Shown here: positions 54,768 through 64,000 of the stretch, one piece after another | Layout of the letters: the number at the start of each line of letters is the position of its first letter | Position numbering within the stretch: the first letter of the stretch is position 1 | NCBI RefSeq assembly: GCF_020536995.1 | Contig: NC_068365.1 | Location: 38,310,640 to 38,374,639 of the forward strand | Direction: 5' to 3' | DNA: 64,000 nucleotides | Source of the DNA: Dreissena polymorpha | Lineage: Eukaryota; Mollusca; Bivalvia; Myida; Dreissenidae | The notes under the pieces: model-generated | What the model was told of the DNA's origin: nothing | What the model saw: only the letters and a program-made list of their open reading frames with translations | The model's database searches: none | Program-made: the position numbers and the translations under genes

Positions 54768-55212
54768 AACCCTGATTCTGGGAAAACTCCGCTTAATGCG
54801 AGTGCATAACGTGTCATCACAGATTATCGGGGAATCAGGGACGATACTCTCCGCCTTAACCCATTCATGTCTAGCGTCCTGAAAAAAGGACATTGCAAAC
54901 AGCGTAGACCCAGGTCTGCGCTGTTTGCTTAAATGTTGTTGTTTTTTTAAATATTCTAACTATAGAAATAAATATACTTGACACCCCTAATTTTGGAAAT
55001 AAATTGATCCAATTTAGAATGATGGGAGAGTCCACTGGGCATAAATGGGTTAAACTGGATTTTCGGTAAGAGGAGGCTTCTTTTATACGAAAAATCCAGC
55101 AAAAGCGGAAAATGCCTTCCCTGATAAGCCGGTGTAGACATCTGATAAGCCGGTGTGGACAGCACAGGCTAATTTGGGACGACACTGACCGCTAAGTCAT
55201 TAAACCCCGTTT
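54768..55212. mobile_element. Palindromic MITE, family A, split by a family D MITE
   Basis: The left piece ends 'gatactctccgcc' and the right piece resumes 'actggattttcggtaag', consecutive in family A ('ccgcctaaactggattttcg'). The last ~70 bases show a small duplication (ctgataagccggtgt twice). Confidence 0.8.
54856..55053. mobile_element. TTAA-type MITE, family D, nested in family A
   Basis: Flanked by TTAA at 54856-54859 and 55050-55053. The empty site can be read from other family A copies, which supports TTAA as the duplicated target. The central hairpin is shortened. Confidence 0.88.
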
Positions 55213-55479
55213 TATCAGAGCGAGGCTCATATGAATAGCTCAGACTGATAGTTTCAAAGTAATGAAACCACAGAGAAGTCACAGAAACAACACCATAAGT
55301 CAACATGCATGTAGCAATCGCTCGCTAAAATACAAGACTCGGCAGTCTCTTAGTCCCGAAGTGCTTTGTGACTCAGAAATGCTTCATATACGATATCCAG
55401 AAAGTGCTGCATCTCAAGTAAACTGTATGCTCATTATGCAGCAAGTTAGGTGTATTATAAACTACATTAATTATGTATG
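55213..55479. other. Unannotated
   Basis: Nothing recognised; the minisatellite fades in from about 55480. Confidence 0.35.
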
Positions 55480-58150
55480 TCATATGTAAGCTGTATGCTA
55501 CATGATTTACATTAAGTAAAATGTCGTCACTAAGCTATAGCCTATAGCCTATGCTTCGAGAGAGCTGCTGTTAAAACTTCGCCACAAACTTGTAAATTAG
55601 TGTATGGACTATGCCGTTATTAAGCATTAGTCTCCACTGTGTCAAAATGTGTAACATGTGGTCTCAATAATTCGCAAGTTAACTGTAGTCTAGAGTATGC
55701 AGTCAGTAAACTGTAGTCTAAATTATGCCGTAACTAAGCTCCTTTGCCCTCATGGAAAAACACTACTGTCAGTAAGCTATTGTCTAGATTATGACGCATA
55801 TAAGCTCTAGTCTAGATTATGACGCATATAAGCTCTAGTCTAGATTATGCCGAAAGTAAATGATTGCTCAGCATATGCTCTCAGATAGACAATACTACGT
55901 CGAAAGTAATGTGCATATTGCATATGTCGAAAGTAAGGTGTATTATATATTATGTCGTAAGTAAGCTGTGGCATAGACTGTGTCGCAAGCGAGCTGCTTA
56001 CTACGCTATACTATGTCGCAAGTTAATTGTAGACTTAAATCGCACATAAGTTTTATAGTAATCTGTGTCTGAAATAAGCTGTAGGCACGAGTATATCAAA
56101 AGTAGTCTGTAGATACTTTTTCGCAGCTACCGTAATCTGTAATCTAAACTTTACCGCAACTACGCTGTAGAGTAGACTATGTCGAAATTTAGCTGTATAA
56201 TAACCATGTCGTAAGAAAGTTGTAGTATAGAGTTTGTCAAATAAACTGTATATAAGAATTGGTAGCAAATAAGCTGTTAGTTAGACGAAACGTTCCGCAA
56301 AGGTTATTTTAGACAGTGTCGCTAGCATGCTGCATATCTTTATATGTCGCAAGTTATCTGCAGATCTTTCTATGTCGCTAGAAAGTTACAGATCTTACTA
56401 TGTCGCAAGTAAGTTGCAGATCTTACTATGTCGCCAGTACGTTACATATCTTACTATGTCGCAAGTAAGCTGCAGATCTTACTATGTCGCTAGTAAGTTG
56501 CAGATTTTACAATGTCGCTAGTAAGTTGCAGATCTTACTATGTCGCAGGTAAGTTGCATATCTCACTATGTCGCTAGTAAGTTGCATATCTTACTATGTC
56601 GCTATTAAGTTGCATATCTTACTATGTCGCTAGTAAGTTGCAGATCTTACTATGTCGCTAGTAAGTTACAGATCTTACTATGTCGCTAGTAAGTTGCAGA
56701 TCTTACTATGTCGCTAATAAGTTGCAGATCTTACTATGTCTCAGGTAAGCTGCAGATCTTACTATGTCGCAAGTAAGTCACAGATCTTACTATGTCGCAA
56801 GTAAGCTGCAGATCTTACTATGTCTCAGATAAGTTGCATACCTTACTTTGTCGCAAGTAAGTCACAGATCTTACTATGTCGCAAGTAAGCTGCAGATCTT
56901 ACTATGTCTCAGGTAAGCTGCAGATCTTACTATGTCGCAAGTAAGTTGCAGATCTTACTATGTCGCAAGTACGTTACAGATCTTACTATGTCTCAGGTAA
57001 ACTACAGATCTTACTATGTCGCAGGTAAGTTACAGATATAACTATGTCGCAAGTAAGTCACAGATCTTACTATGTCGCAAGTAAGCTGCAGATCTTACTA
57101 CATGTATGTCGCAAGTAAGTCACAGATCTTACTATGCCGCATGTAAGCTGCAGATCTTACTATGTCGCAACTAAGCTGCAGATCTTACTACATGTATGTC
57201 GCAAGTAAGTCGCAGATCTTACTATGTCGCAAGTTAGCCGCAGATCTTACTACATGTATGTCGCAAGTAAGTCACGGATCTTATTTTGTCGCAAGTAAGC
57301 TGCAGATCTTACTATGTCGCTATAAGCTGCAGATCTTACTATGTCGCTAGTAAGCTGCAGATCTTACTATGCCGCTAGTACGTTACAGATCTTTCTATGT
57401 CGCAAGTAAGCTGCATATCTTACTATTTCGCAAGTAAGTTACAGATCTTACTATGTCGCTAGTAAGCTGCAGATCTTACTATGTCGTTAGTAAGTTGCAT
57501 ATCTTACTATGTCGTTAGTAAGTTGCATATCTTACTATGTCGCTAGTAAGTTGCAGATCTTACTATGTCGCTAGTAAGTTGCAGATCTTACTATTTCGCA
57601 AGTAAGTCACAGATCTTACTATGTCGCTAGTAAGCTGCAGATCTTACTATGTCGTTAGTAAGTTGCATATCTTACTATGTCGCTAGCAAGTTGCATATCT
57701 TACTATGTCGATAGTAAGTTGCAGATCTTACTATGTCGCTAGTAAGTTGCAGATCTTACTATGTCGCAAGTAAGCTGCAGATCTCACTATGTCGCAAGTA
57801 AGTTACAGATCTTGCTATGTCGCAAGTAAGTCACAGATCTTACTATGTCGCAAGTAAGTCACATATCTTACTGTGTCGCAAGTAAGTCACAGATCTTACT
57901 ATGTCGCAAGTTAGCTGCAGACAAGACTATGTCTTAGGTAAGTATTACAGGCTACGGTATTTGTCGAAAGAAACCTGTAACCTATAATACAATTATGTCG
58001 GGAGTAACCTGTAACCTACCCGGTTTAATATATGTCGGGAGTAAACAATAATCCAGACTGCACAAAGAAAAAAGTAGTCCAGATTTTAAGTCGAAAACAT
58101 AGGCTATATGTTGGGAGTGAGCCTTACGTATGTTTGTCGGAAGCAAGTTG
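55480..58150. repeat. Large 28-bp minisatellite with decayed flanks
   Basis: Between about 56330 and 57920 the 28-bp unit ('cagatcttactatgtcgcaa' plus 'gtaagttg') repeats about 57 times with variants (cgcaag/cgctag, agttgca/agctgca/agtcaca) and four units bearing an extra 'catg'. The flanks 55480-56330 and 57920-58150 hold decayed or length-changed versions ('tctagattatgacgcatata', 'tgtcgaaagtaag'). Confidence 0.92.
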
Positions 58151-58432
58151 TAAGCTGTAGCCTAACGTAGGTTTCAGATAATTTAAACTTAGTCAGTATC
58201 GCAACGCAAATAGACTGTTGAAAAATGTAGCTAAAATGAAACCCTTGCTTAGAAATTGTTTTAAGTGTACGACAGCCAAGAGTATTTGGTAAATCGTTAC
58301 AAGTCAAGTCAAGTCAAGTCAAGTCAACATTTTATTAAAGAAACAGAGGCCTCCGGCCCAAAATACATATCATGCAATGTACAGTGAGTTAGTTGTGTGT
58401 TAGTGGTATTATTCAGATGTAAATGTTAGCAC

Positions 58433-59460
58433 ATGTATCTAGTCCCTTTTCCAGAATTCATAGGAACGAAAACATACACTGCAGATTTTCTACATACATA
58501 TCCTGTAATATATAGAAATTACAAAGTTACGTCATAGTGATAGTATACAGACAATAAGTCTCTAATCTTTTACAGAACTCGTAAGACAGAAAAAATACAT
58601 CACAGATTTTATACATACACACCATGTAACATAAAGAAATTGCAAAGCTATGCCACAGCAATATTGTTCAGATGCAAAAGTTAATACATGTATGTATATC
58701 TAGTATTTTCTAGAAATTACAAGATAGAGAACATACATTGCAAATTTTCCACAAACATACCATGTAATATACAGAAATTATCACGTTGTGTCATTGCAAT
58801 ATTGTACAGATGTACATGTTAATACATGTATCTAGTCTTTTCTAGAATTTACAAGATAGAGAATATACATTGCAAATTTACCACAAACATACCATGTAAT
58901 ATACAGAAATTATCACGTTGTGTCATTGCAATATTGTACAGATGTACATGTTGATACATGTATCTAGTCTTTTCTAGAATTCATAAGATAGAAAACATAC
59001 ACTGCGTATTTTTTACATACATATCATGTAATATACAGAGACTGCAGAATTGTGTCACACTATTATTGTATTGAAGTAAATGTTGATACATGTATCTAGT
59101 CTTTTATAGAATTCATAAGATAGAAAATATACACTGCTAATTTTCTAATAGTTTCAAAATCATTCGTTGACAATAAGTCATAGAAGTTATTCAGGTCAGT
59201 ACCAGAGTTATACCAGTTTCTAGAATTCATAAGATAGAAAACATACACTGCGTATTTTTTACATACATATCATGTAATATACAGAGACTGCAGAATTGTG
59301 TCACACTATTATTGTATTGAAGTAAATGTTGATACATGTATCTAGTCTTTTATAGAATTCATAAGATAGAAAATATACACTGCTAATTTTCTAATAGTTT
59401 CAAAATCATTCGTTGACAATAAGTCATAGAAGTTATTCAGGTCAGTACCAGAGTTATACC
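58433..59460. repeat. Tandem repeat of about 130-145 bp in the LINE 3' UTR, reaching into the coding end
   Basis: 'catgtatctagtcttttctagaat' type motifs (written here in part) start units at about 58433, 58686, 58829, 58957, 59090 and 59335. The last duplication, about 240 bp, copies part of the coding end: bases about 59142-59219 repeat at about 59379-59463. Confidence 0.85.
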
Positions 59461-61222
59461 AGTTGAACAGAAACTGATTTCTAATACTTGTATATTTAGT
59501 GCAATGGAAAAATGCATGATATTCACAATCCACAAATGTCATATTAATATTAATTTGTGAACAAACATTACACACGCGATTCTGGAAAGTAATATTCAGA
59601 TGTCTGCCAGTTTCAACTTGTAGTTTATGGTTTGAACATCTAAATTTAGCATAGGCTATTTTGTGTTTGGCTGGCATTTCTATTATCAAATATCGCTCAA
59701 TATTAAGTAGGGTTTTAAAATGACTATAATGGTGACAACGACTTGAGTTACTCACGGTGTCATGCCAGTTTTGAGTAAAACAGTCAATCAATCTATTTCT
59801 AAAAACATTGATAAACATATCACAATCACCAATTTCTTGTTATATCCACACATATCCAAAACCGTATGTGAAAAGTATAGATTTTACTTTGGTCGCCCAA
59901 CAAATTCTTCCAGCATCATCTATTGATTTAAGCATAATATAACATTGCCTAGGGTATCTATCAGATGTCATAGTCAATAGTTTACACCAGTACCTGATAC
60001 AATTGGTAAAATAAGTAATACATAATGGGAGTCTTCCACATTCCCCCAAAACCATGCAAGTATTGGTAGTTTTACGAACATGTAATATTTTTTTACAAAA
60101 CATATTATGGACAAATTCAATAGCTGGGCTGTACTCGTTACCCCATATCTGGGAACCGTAACATAATATTGGCTTTACCATAGTGTCAAATATTTTAAAT
60201 AAATCCTTTGCAGGAAAAAACCCAAATGGTTTCTGATAATTTCGTATAGCAAATATTGCCTTTTGCGCTTGGGAAGCTAGTTTATCATGGGCTGAGCTCC
60301 AGCTTAACTTTGGAGTCAACAATAACCCCATGTACTTGTATACAGGAGTAACGTTAAGTTGTTGTCCGCGGAAGAACCAAGATTCATATCTCCGGAGGGG
60401 ACCACCATTGCGAAATACAGTGATTTCGGTCTTATCCAGATTAATTTCCATACCAGTATCAGTACAAAACTGATCAACAATGTTAATTTGTTGTTGTAAC
60501 TTAATGGCGGTCTCGGCACAGTTGGCGACATCGTCTGCAAACATTAGACATAAAATATCTGGGATATCATTAGTTATGAAAATACCAGTTTCACATTTAA
60601 TCCTTAAAAGTGACGATAACTCATCTATAAATAGTGCAAAAATAGTCGAACTCGATTTGTCTCCCTGCCTGGTTCCAATATTACAGGGAAACGCATCTGT
60701 AACATCTTTTGAGACTTTTACACGAGAAGTCAAGCATGAATACATAGATTTAAGAACTCTGAGGAACTTTTCAAAAACTCCTTTCTTCTCTAACGATGAA
60801 AATAGTTTGACATGGTTAACTTTATCAAAGGCTTTACGGAAGTCAACGTACAAACAATAGAATCGACCACCCCGTTTTGAAAGATATTTTTGGATCATAG
60901 CCTGTAAACAAAAGACATTATCAACTGCCGAATATCCTAAACGGAAACCTGCTTGAGATTCATCAATCTTATTATTTTCTTCTGCCCAGTCATACAATCT
61001 CTTATTAATTATTCCAGAGAATATTTTATATAGAATATTCGTAATAGATATACCACGATAGTTACCAGGGTTATTACTTGGACCTGACTTATGAATCGGT
61101 GTAATGATACTTTGACCCCACGACTCGGGAAAGTTACCAGTGTCTAATATTTTATTAAACAACAACAACATTATTGGAGAAATATCCGTTTTTGAACACT
61201 TGTAAAATTCAGATGGAATTCC
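59342..61222 (-). pseudogene. LINE ORF2 fragment: reverse transcriptase and C-terminal domain, one stop
   Basis: Frame from 61222 down: NYRGISITNILYKIFSGIIN, AGFRLGYSAVDNV, YVDFRKAFDKVNH, GTRQGDKSSS, then the catalytic FADD (LMFADDVANCAE), INLDKTE, and the YMGLLLTPKLSWSSAHDKL thumb. A single in-frame TAA at 59842-59840 lies between GYVWI and QEIGDCDMF; the same frame then continues to 59342 through the Cys/His C-terminal domain. Apart from the 5' truncation and this stop it is intact, so the copy is fairly young. The endonuclease domain is absent. Confidence 0.88.
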
Positions 61223-61637
61223 TTGTTATATACAAGATGTACCGATGTCAGATCAGAAAGTTGTCATAAAGCTGCATCGTCATTAAAGGCATTGTGTTTT
61301 CGAAATGATGATATACAAATGTAAAACGATGCTGTACCTCGGGCATTAAACATATCACTTACCGATATGTAAACAAAGACGTACTAATTGTAAAATAACT
61401 TCGCTTTGATAATACATGTATGTCGACAAGATAAATTGTGTGATGGCTAATCTGTACTGAACTTCGCTTGTTTTGAAGTAGTTTGGAATGTAATAAGCCA
61501 GGGATGACAGGCTCGTCAAACTTACGATAACATTCTACAAGAGGTGCATTGTTGGGTAGGCGAGCAGTGAGGAAATGTTTAAATGTCCAAGAGAGTTAAC
61601 TCTGGATTTATCAGTTAGGATTATCTTATAGTTGTCT
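61223..61637. other. Unannotated intergenic DNA
   Basis: Nothing recognised. Confidence 0.35.
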
Positions 61638-62245
61638 CCCTTAACGCGACTTTATACAGATTTTGGCATGTTTTGCAGTTTGTCATTAAATGCTTTTAAT
61701 TGATAAATGTAAATATTGGAACTAAATATATCCACTATGAAACAAGAATTTAAGAAAAAAAAAACGTAATCCAAAACTGGGCTCGAACCACTGACCATCA
61801 GAGTAAAAGTCTAGGCCTGAAATCAATCGGTCATCCGTGATCGCTTTGAGTGTGTATATCAGGGTTTTTTTACAGGTCGTACCCTGCCCCTTCACCAAGT
61901 CTTTACAGCCCGACCTGACGTATCAGGATTAGGGTTAGGGTTAAGAGTGAGCGTCATTTACTTTGAGGCGTATTTTATAACTTATATACGCAATCCTCGT
62001 CATGTCACAAAATATAACTATAGATACAAAACTCTCGAAATTATTCAATCGTTTCTCGTTTGTAACGCTTTATTATTTTCAGGTTTTTAAATTGACAAAA
62101 TATGCAAATAATGGATATTTTAGAGCATGGGGAATGTCCAGTATTCGTGTTTCTCCAAAAATATCATAACTACAAAGAACATTTGCAAATCGGAAACATT
62201 TTTTTATTTTGTCAATTTACCAAAACGTTAAAAGGTCCCTTTAAA
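61638..62245. mobile_element. MITE family E, copy 2, with tRNA-like segment and an insertion
   Basis: Starts 'cccttaacgcgactttatac' and ends 'acgttaaaaggtcccttt', matching 8159-8635. The - strand at about 61790 reads 'ggtcagtggttcgagccc', a good B box. About 130 bases at 61855-61985, absent from copy 1, contain 'agggttagggttaag'. Confidence 0.65.
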
Positions 62246-62847
62246 CCATTATTGTATTGCTCAGGTCCCACGAGATACTGTTTAAAATTATAAATGGGGG
62301 ACAATTTCTTCTTTTGTTTTCATACGTGAATAAAAGGAAAAACGATATAAAGGTTCGATATTTAAACAATAAACATCTTAAAATACATTATGAGAAAAAA
62401 TAAGCAAAATAAACGAATCGACGACTTGAGATTGACTCAATCAAAGAATAAGAGAGTACATGCCTATCTGCTTTGAAAAGAAAATCGCGTCAATAAGTGT
62501 AATATTTTTTACAATTTTGACATTTACGGAAATTAGTCAATTAAGGAAAAAAGCACATCCAAACTGGGCCTATACTTTCCTATAATATAATATTGATTTT
62601 ATTATTTCATTTTGCCCCATTTTAATATTTAAATTATTTTAAGCTTTATTTATTCAAATATTCTAAATTTCAATATATCCGTTTGGTAGACATTGCGTCC
62701 CATTTATTATGTACGTCAAACATAACCAACCAATTGCGATATGACGTTTTAAATATTTTTAACTTGAATAAAGTAATTAGACGCCAGATCTTTTTGGATT
62801 ACTTAGTTAATTTTGACTGTAATCTCTTTCGATGCCAAAAATACATT
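62246..62847. other. Unannotated intergenic DNA
   Basis: Very AT-rich; nothing recognised. Confidence 0.35.
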
Positions 62848-63098
62848 TGGGTCCGCTTTGAGAAAACCGGGTTTAATGCGAGTGCAAGTGTCGTCCGATA
62901 TTAGCCTAGACTGTTCGCACAGCCTAATATGGGATGCTTTCCGCATACACTGGATTTTCGCTATGAAGAGACTTTTACACAAAACATACCATGAAAGCGG
63001 AAAGTGTCGTCCCTGAAAAGCCCGAAGAGACTTCTAAGACTAATATGGGACGCTACTTTACGCACATGCATCAAGCGCTGTTTTTCTATAGCGCGGCT
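62848..63098. mobile_element. Palindromic MITE, family A
   Basis: 'cgctttgagaaaaccgggtt' to 'cgcacatgcatcaagcgctg'; both arms present but diverged. Confidence 0.75.
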
Positions 63099-63221
63099 CT
63101 TATTTTCGGAAAATTCCGCCTCGTGTTTTGATTCTGACGTCACAGCCTCCGACAATCTTAAGTATTATGCATGCCTTCTTGATTTTGTTTTCATTACCAC
63201 AAATTTTCAATAAAAATAAGC

Positions 63222-63452
63222 CTCGCGCTGTGAAAAGGTGGTTTAATGCATGTGCGTAAAGTGTCGTCCCAGATTAACCTGCGCCGTTCGCAGGCGCGAC
63301 CTTTTCCGCCTAAACTACATTTTTGCTTAGATACTTTTTAACCAGAAATTGTTGTCCCTGATTATCCTAACTTTTCCTGTGCGGACTGCACAGGCTAATC
63401 TGGGACGACACTTTACACACATGCACTAAACTCCTTGTTCACAGAGCACGAG
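63222..63452. mobile_element. Palindromic MITE, family A
   Basis: 'cgctgtgaaaaggtggttta' to 'cacatgcactaaactccttg'; inner arm 'cggactgcacaggctaatct' well preserved. Confidence 0.8.
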
Positions 63453-64000
63453 TCATATGTTGAAATGTTGTGATGTCCAGTTTTATTTTTCTTATTCTGA
63501 AAGATCACATGTAATGAGAAAAAAGACAGGAACATCCCAGTTAATTATATCTCAATCACAGAAGTGACATATTTCCTGCGGCGTCGTATCTTACCATAGT
63601 TTCTTTCAATTATGGTGTCCTCTAGCGGACGATTCACATGCGCCCCCCCCCCCTATCAGTCGACTATAATTAGTCAATTAGTTTCATGGACAAAACGGTG
63701 ATATGCACTGTGGCTTATTAAGTTATTATTCACATAATCTTGACTAAATTAAGTAACAAATACAATTTGTTGCGTATTAACTATTTTACATACACAATGT
63801 AAACCTTTATTTTGTGTTTAAAATTAGGTTACAATTCAACTAGAAGATTTTGTTGACTAATAAAGAACGGTTACTATGGAAACGTATATGGTACACCCTG
63901 ATACTGTGATGATGTCAACATTCTATGACGGCATGATATAAAAAAGGTGCCATGTCGTCAAAAATAACTCATTGTGTCGACTAAAACTACGATGGCAAGT
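63453..64000. other. Unannotated intergenic DNA
   Basis: A short C run at about 63643 and no exon that can be supported; the last bases include an ATG (63992) that cannot be judged at the window edge. Confidence 0.35.

Larger units (their letters stand above)
58297..61222 (-). mobile_element. 5'-truncated LINE (non-LTR retrotransposon)
   Basis: Runs on the - strand. The 5' break is inside the reverse transcriptase, where the frame begins GIPSEFYKCSKT (normally preceded by a PGPD-like motif). The 3' end is a CAAGT microsatellite on the + strand (58300-58326; ACTTG in the element's sense). In between are the coding part (61222-59342) and a tandemly repeated 3' UTR. Clade not assigned; the Cys/His-containing C-terminus (FRCSNHKLQVETGRH, CNVCSQ, HAFFHC) is typical of a LINE group common in molluscs and other aquatic invertebrates. 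Confidence 0.88.

Noticed and set aside
60480-60860. 126-codon + strand frame
   Set aside because: Antisense shadow of the LINE reverse transcriptase.
58297-61260. Target-site duplication of the LINE
   Set aside because: 'acaag' occurs at both edges but overlaps the CAAGT microsatellite, so it cannot be called.
61925-61945. Telomere-like agggttagggttaag
   Set aside because: Only about two and a half TTAGGG-like units inside a MITE insertion; too short to claim an interstitial telomere.

Overview
The window is eukaryotic: AT-rich, with intron-bearing genes in a sea of short transposons and tandem repeats. The two host genes, the repeat families (bivalve-type interspersed repeats of the 'ACAAGAGGGCC' and 'TTGACCTTTGACCT' kinds) and a very abundant palindromic element built around 'AGCCTGTGCAG' point to a bivalve mollusc. 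Dreissena (zebra or quagga mussel) is my best guess, from memory of its repeats and not from a search.

Host genes. (1) On the + strand, a profilin-4 (PFN4) gene has coding exons at 26523-26639, 30314-30448, 36136-36241 and 39052-39080, giving a 128-residue protein with all junctions in phase. A further exon at 14975-15097 splices in frame onto 26511 and would add 45 N-terminal residues. (2) On the - strand, a chloride intracellular channel (CLIC) gene has five coding exons (53206-53120, 52228-51881, 49814-49641, 44793-44616, 43107-42983), giving 303 residues. The two genes converge: the PFN4 poly(A) signal is at about 39206 and a plausible CLIC poly(A) signal is at 39782-39787. The 3.2 kb downstream of the CLIC stop is nearly free of interspersed repeats and looks like a long 3' UTR.

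Layout. 1-14970: no host exon recognised; dominated by nested hAT-like elements with TIRs and 5/6-bp target duplications (2189-5764 contains 2501-3336 and 4248-5182; also 7290-8158), other MITEs, tRNA-derived repeats and two minisatellites. 15098-26510: giant PFN4 first intron with a 24-bp minisatellite, a near-whole young DIRS retrotransposon (17469-22454, antisense), a 27-bp minisatellite that grew from the end of a TTAA MITE, and a 40-bp array. 26640-39080: remaining PFN4 introns, in which the 3' parts of two coding exons, with their splice donors, have been tandemly amplified. 39100-53206: CLIC, with nested hAT-like elements in intron 3. 53330-64000: intergenic, with a roughly 2.5-kb 28-bp minisatellite, a 5'-truncated LINE (58300-61222, - strand) and more MITEs.

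Most striking: the exon-tail-plus-donor arrays in PFN4, the MITE-end-derived minisatellite, a MITE that sits 12 bp from a PFN4 exon and so forms its splice-acceptor surroundings, and several exactly delimited nested insertions. All boundaries were counted by eye and may be off by a base or two.
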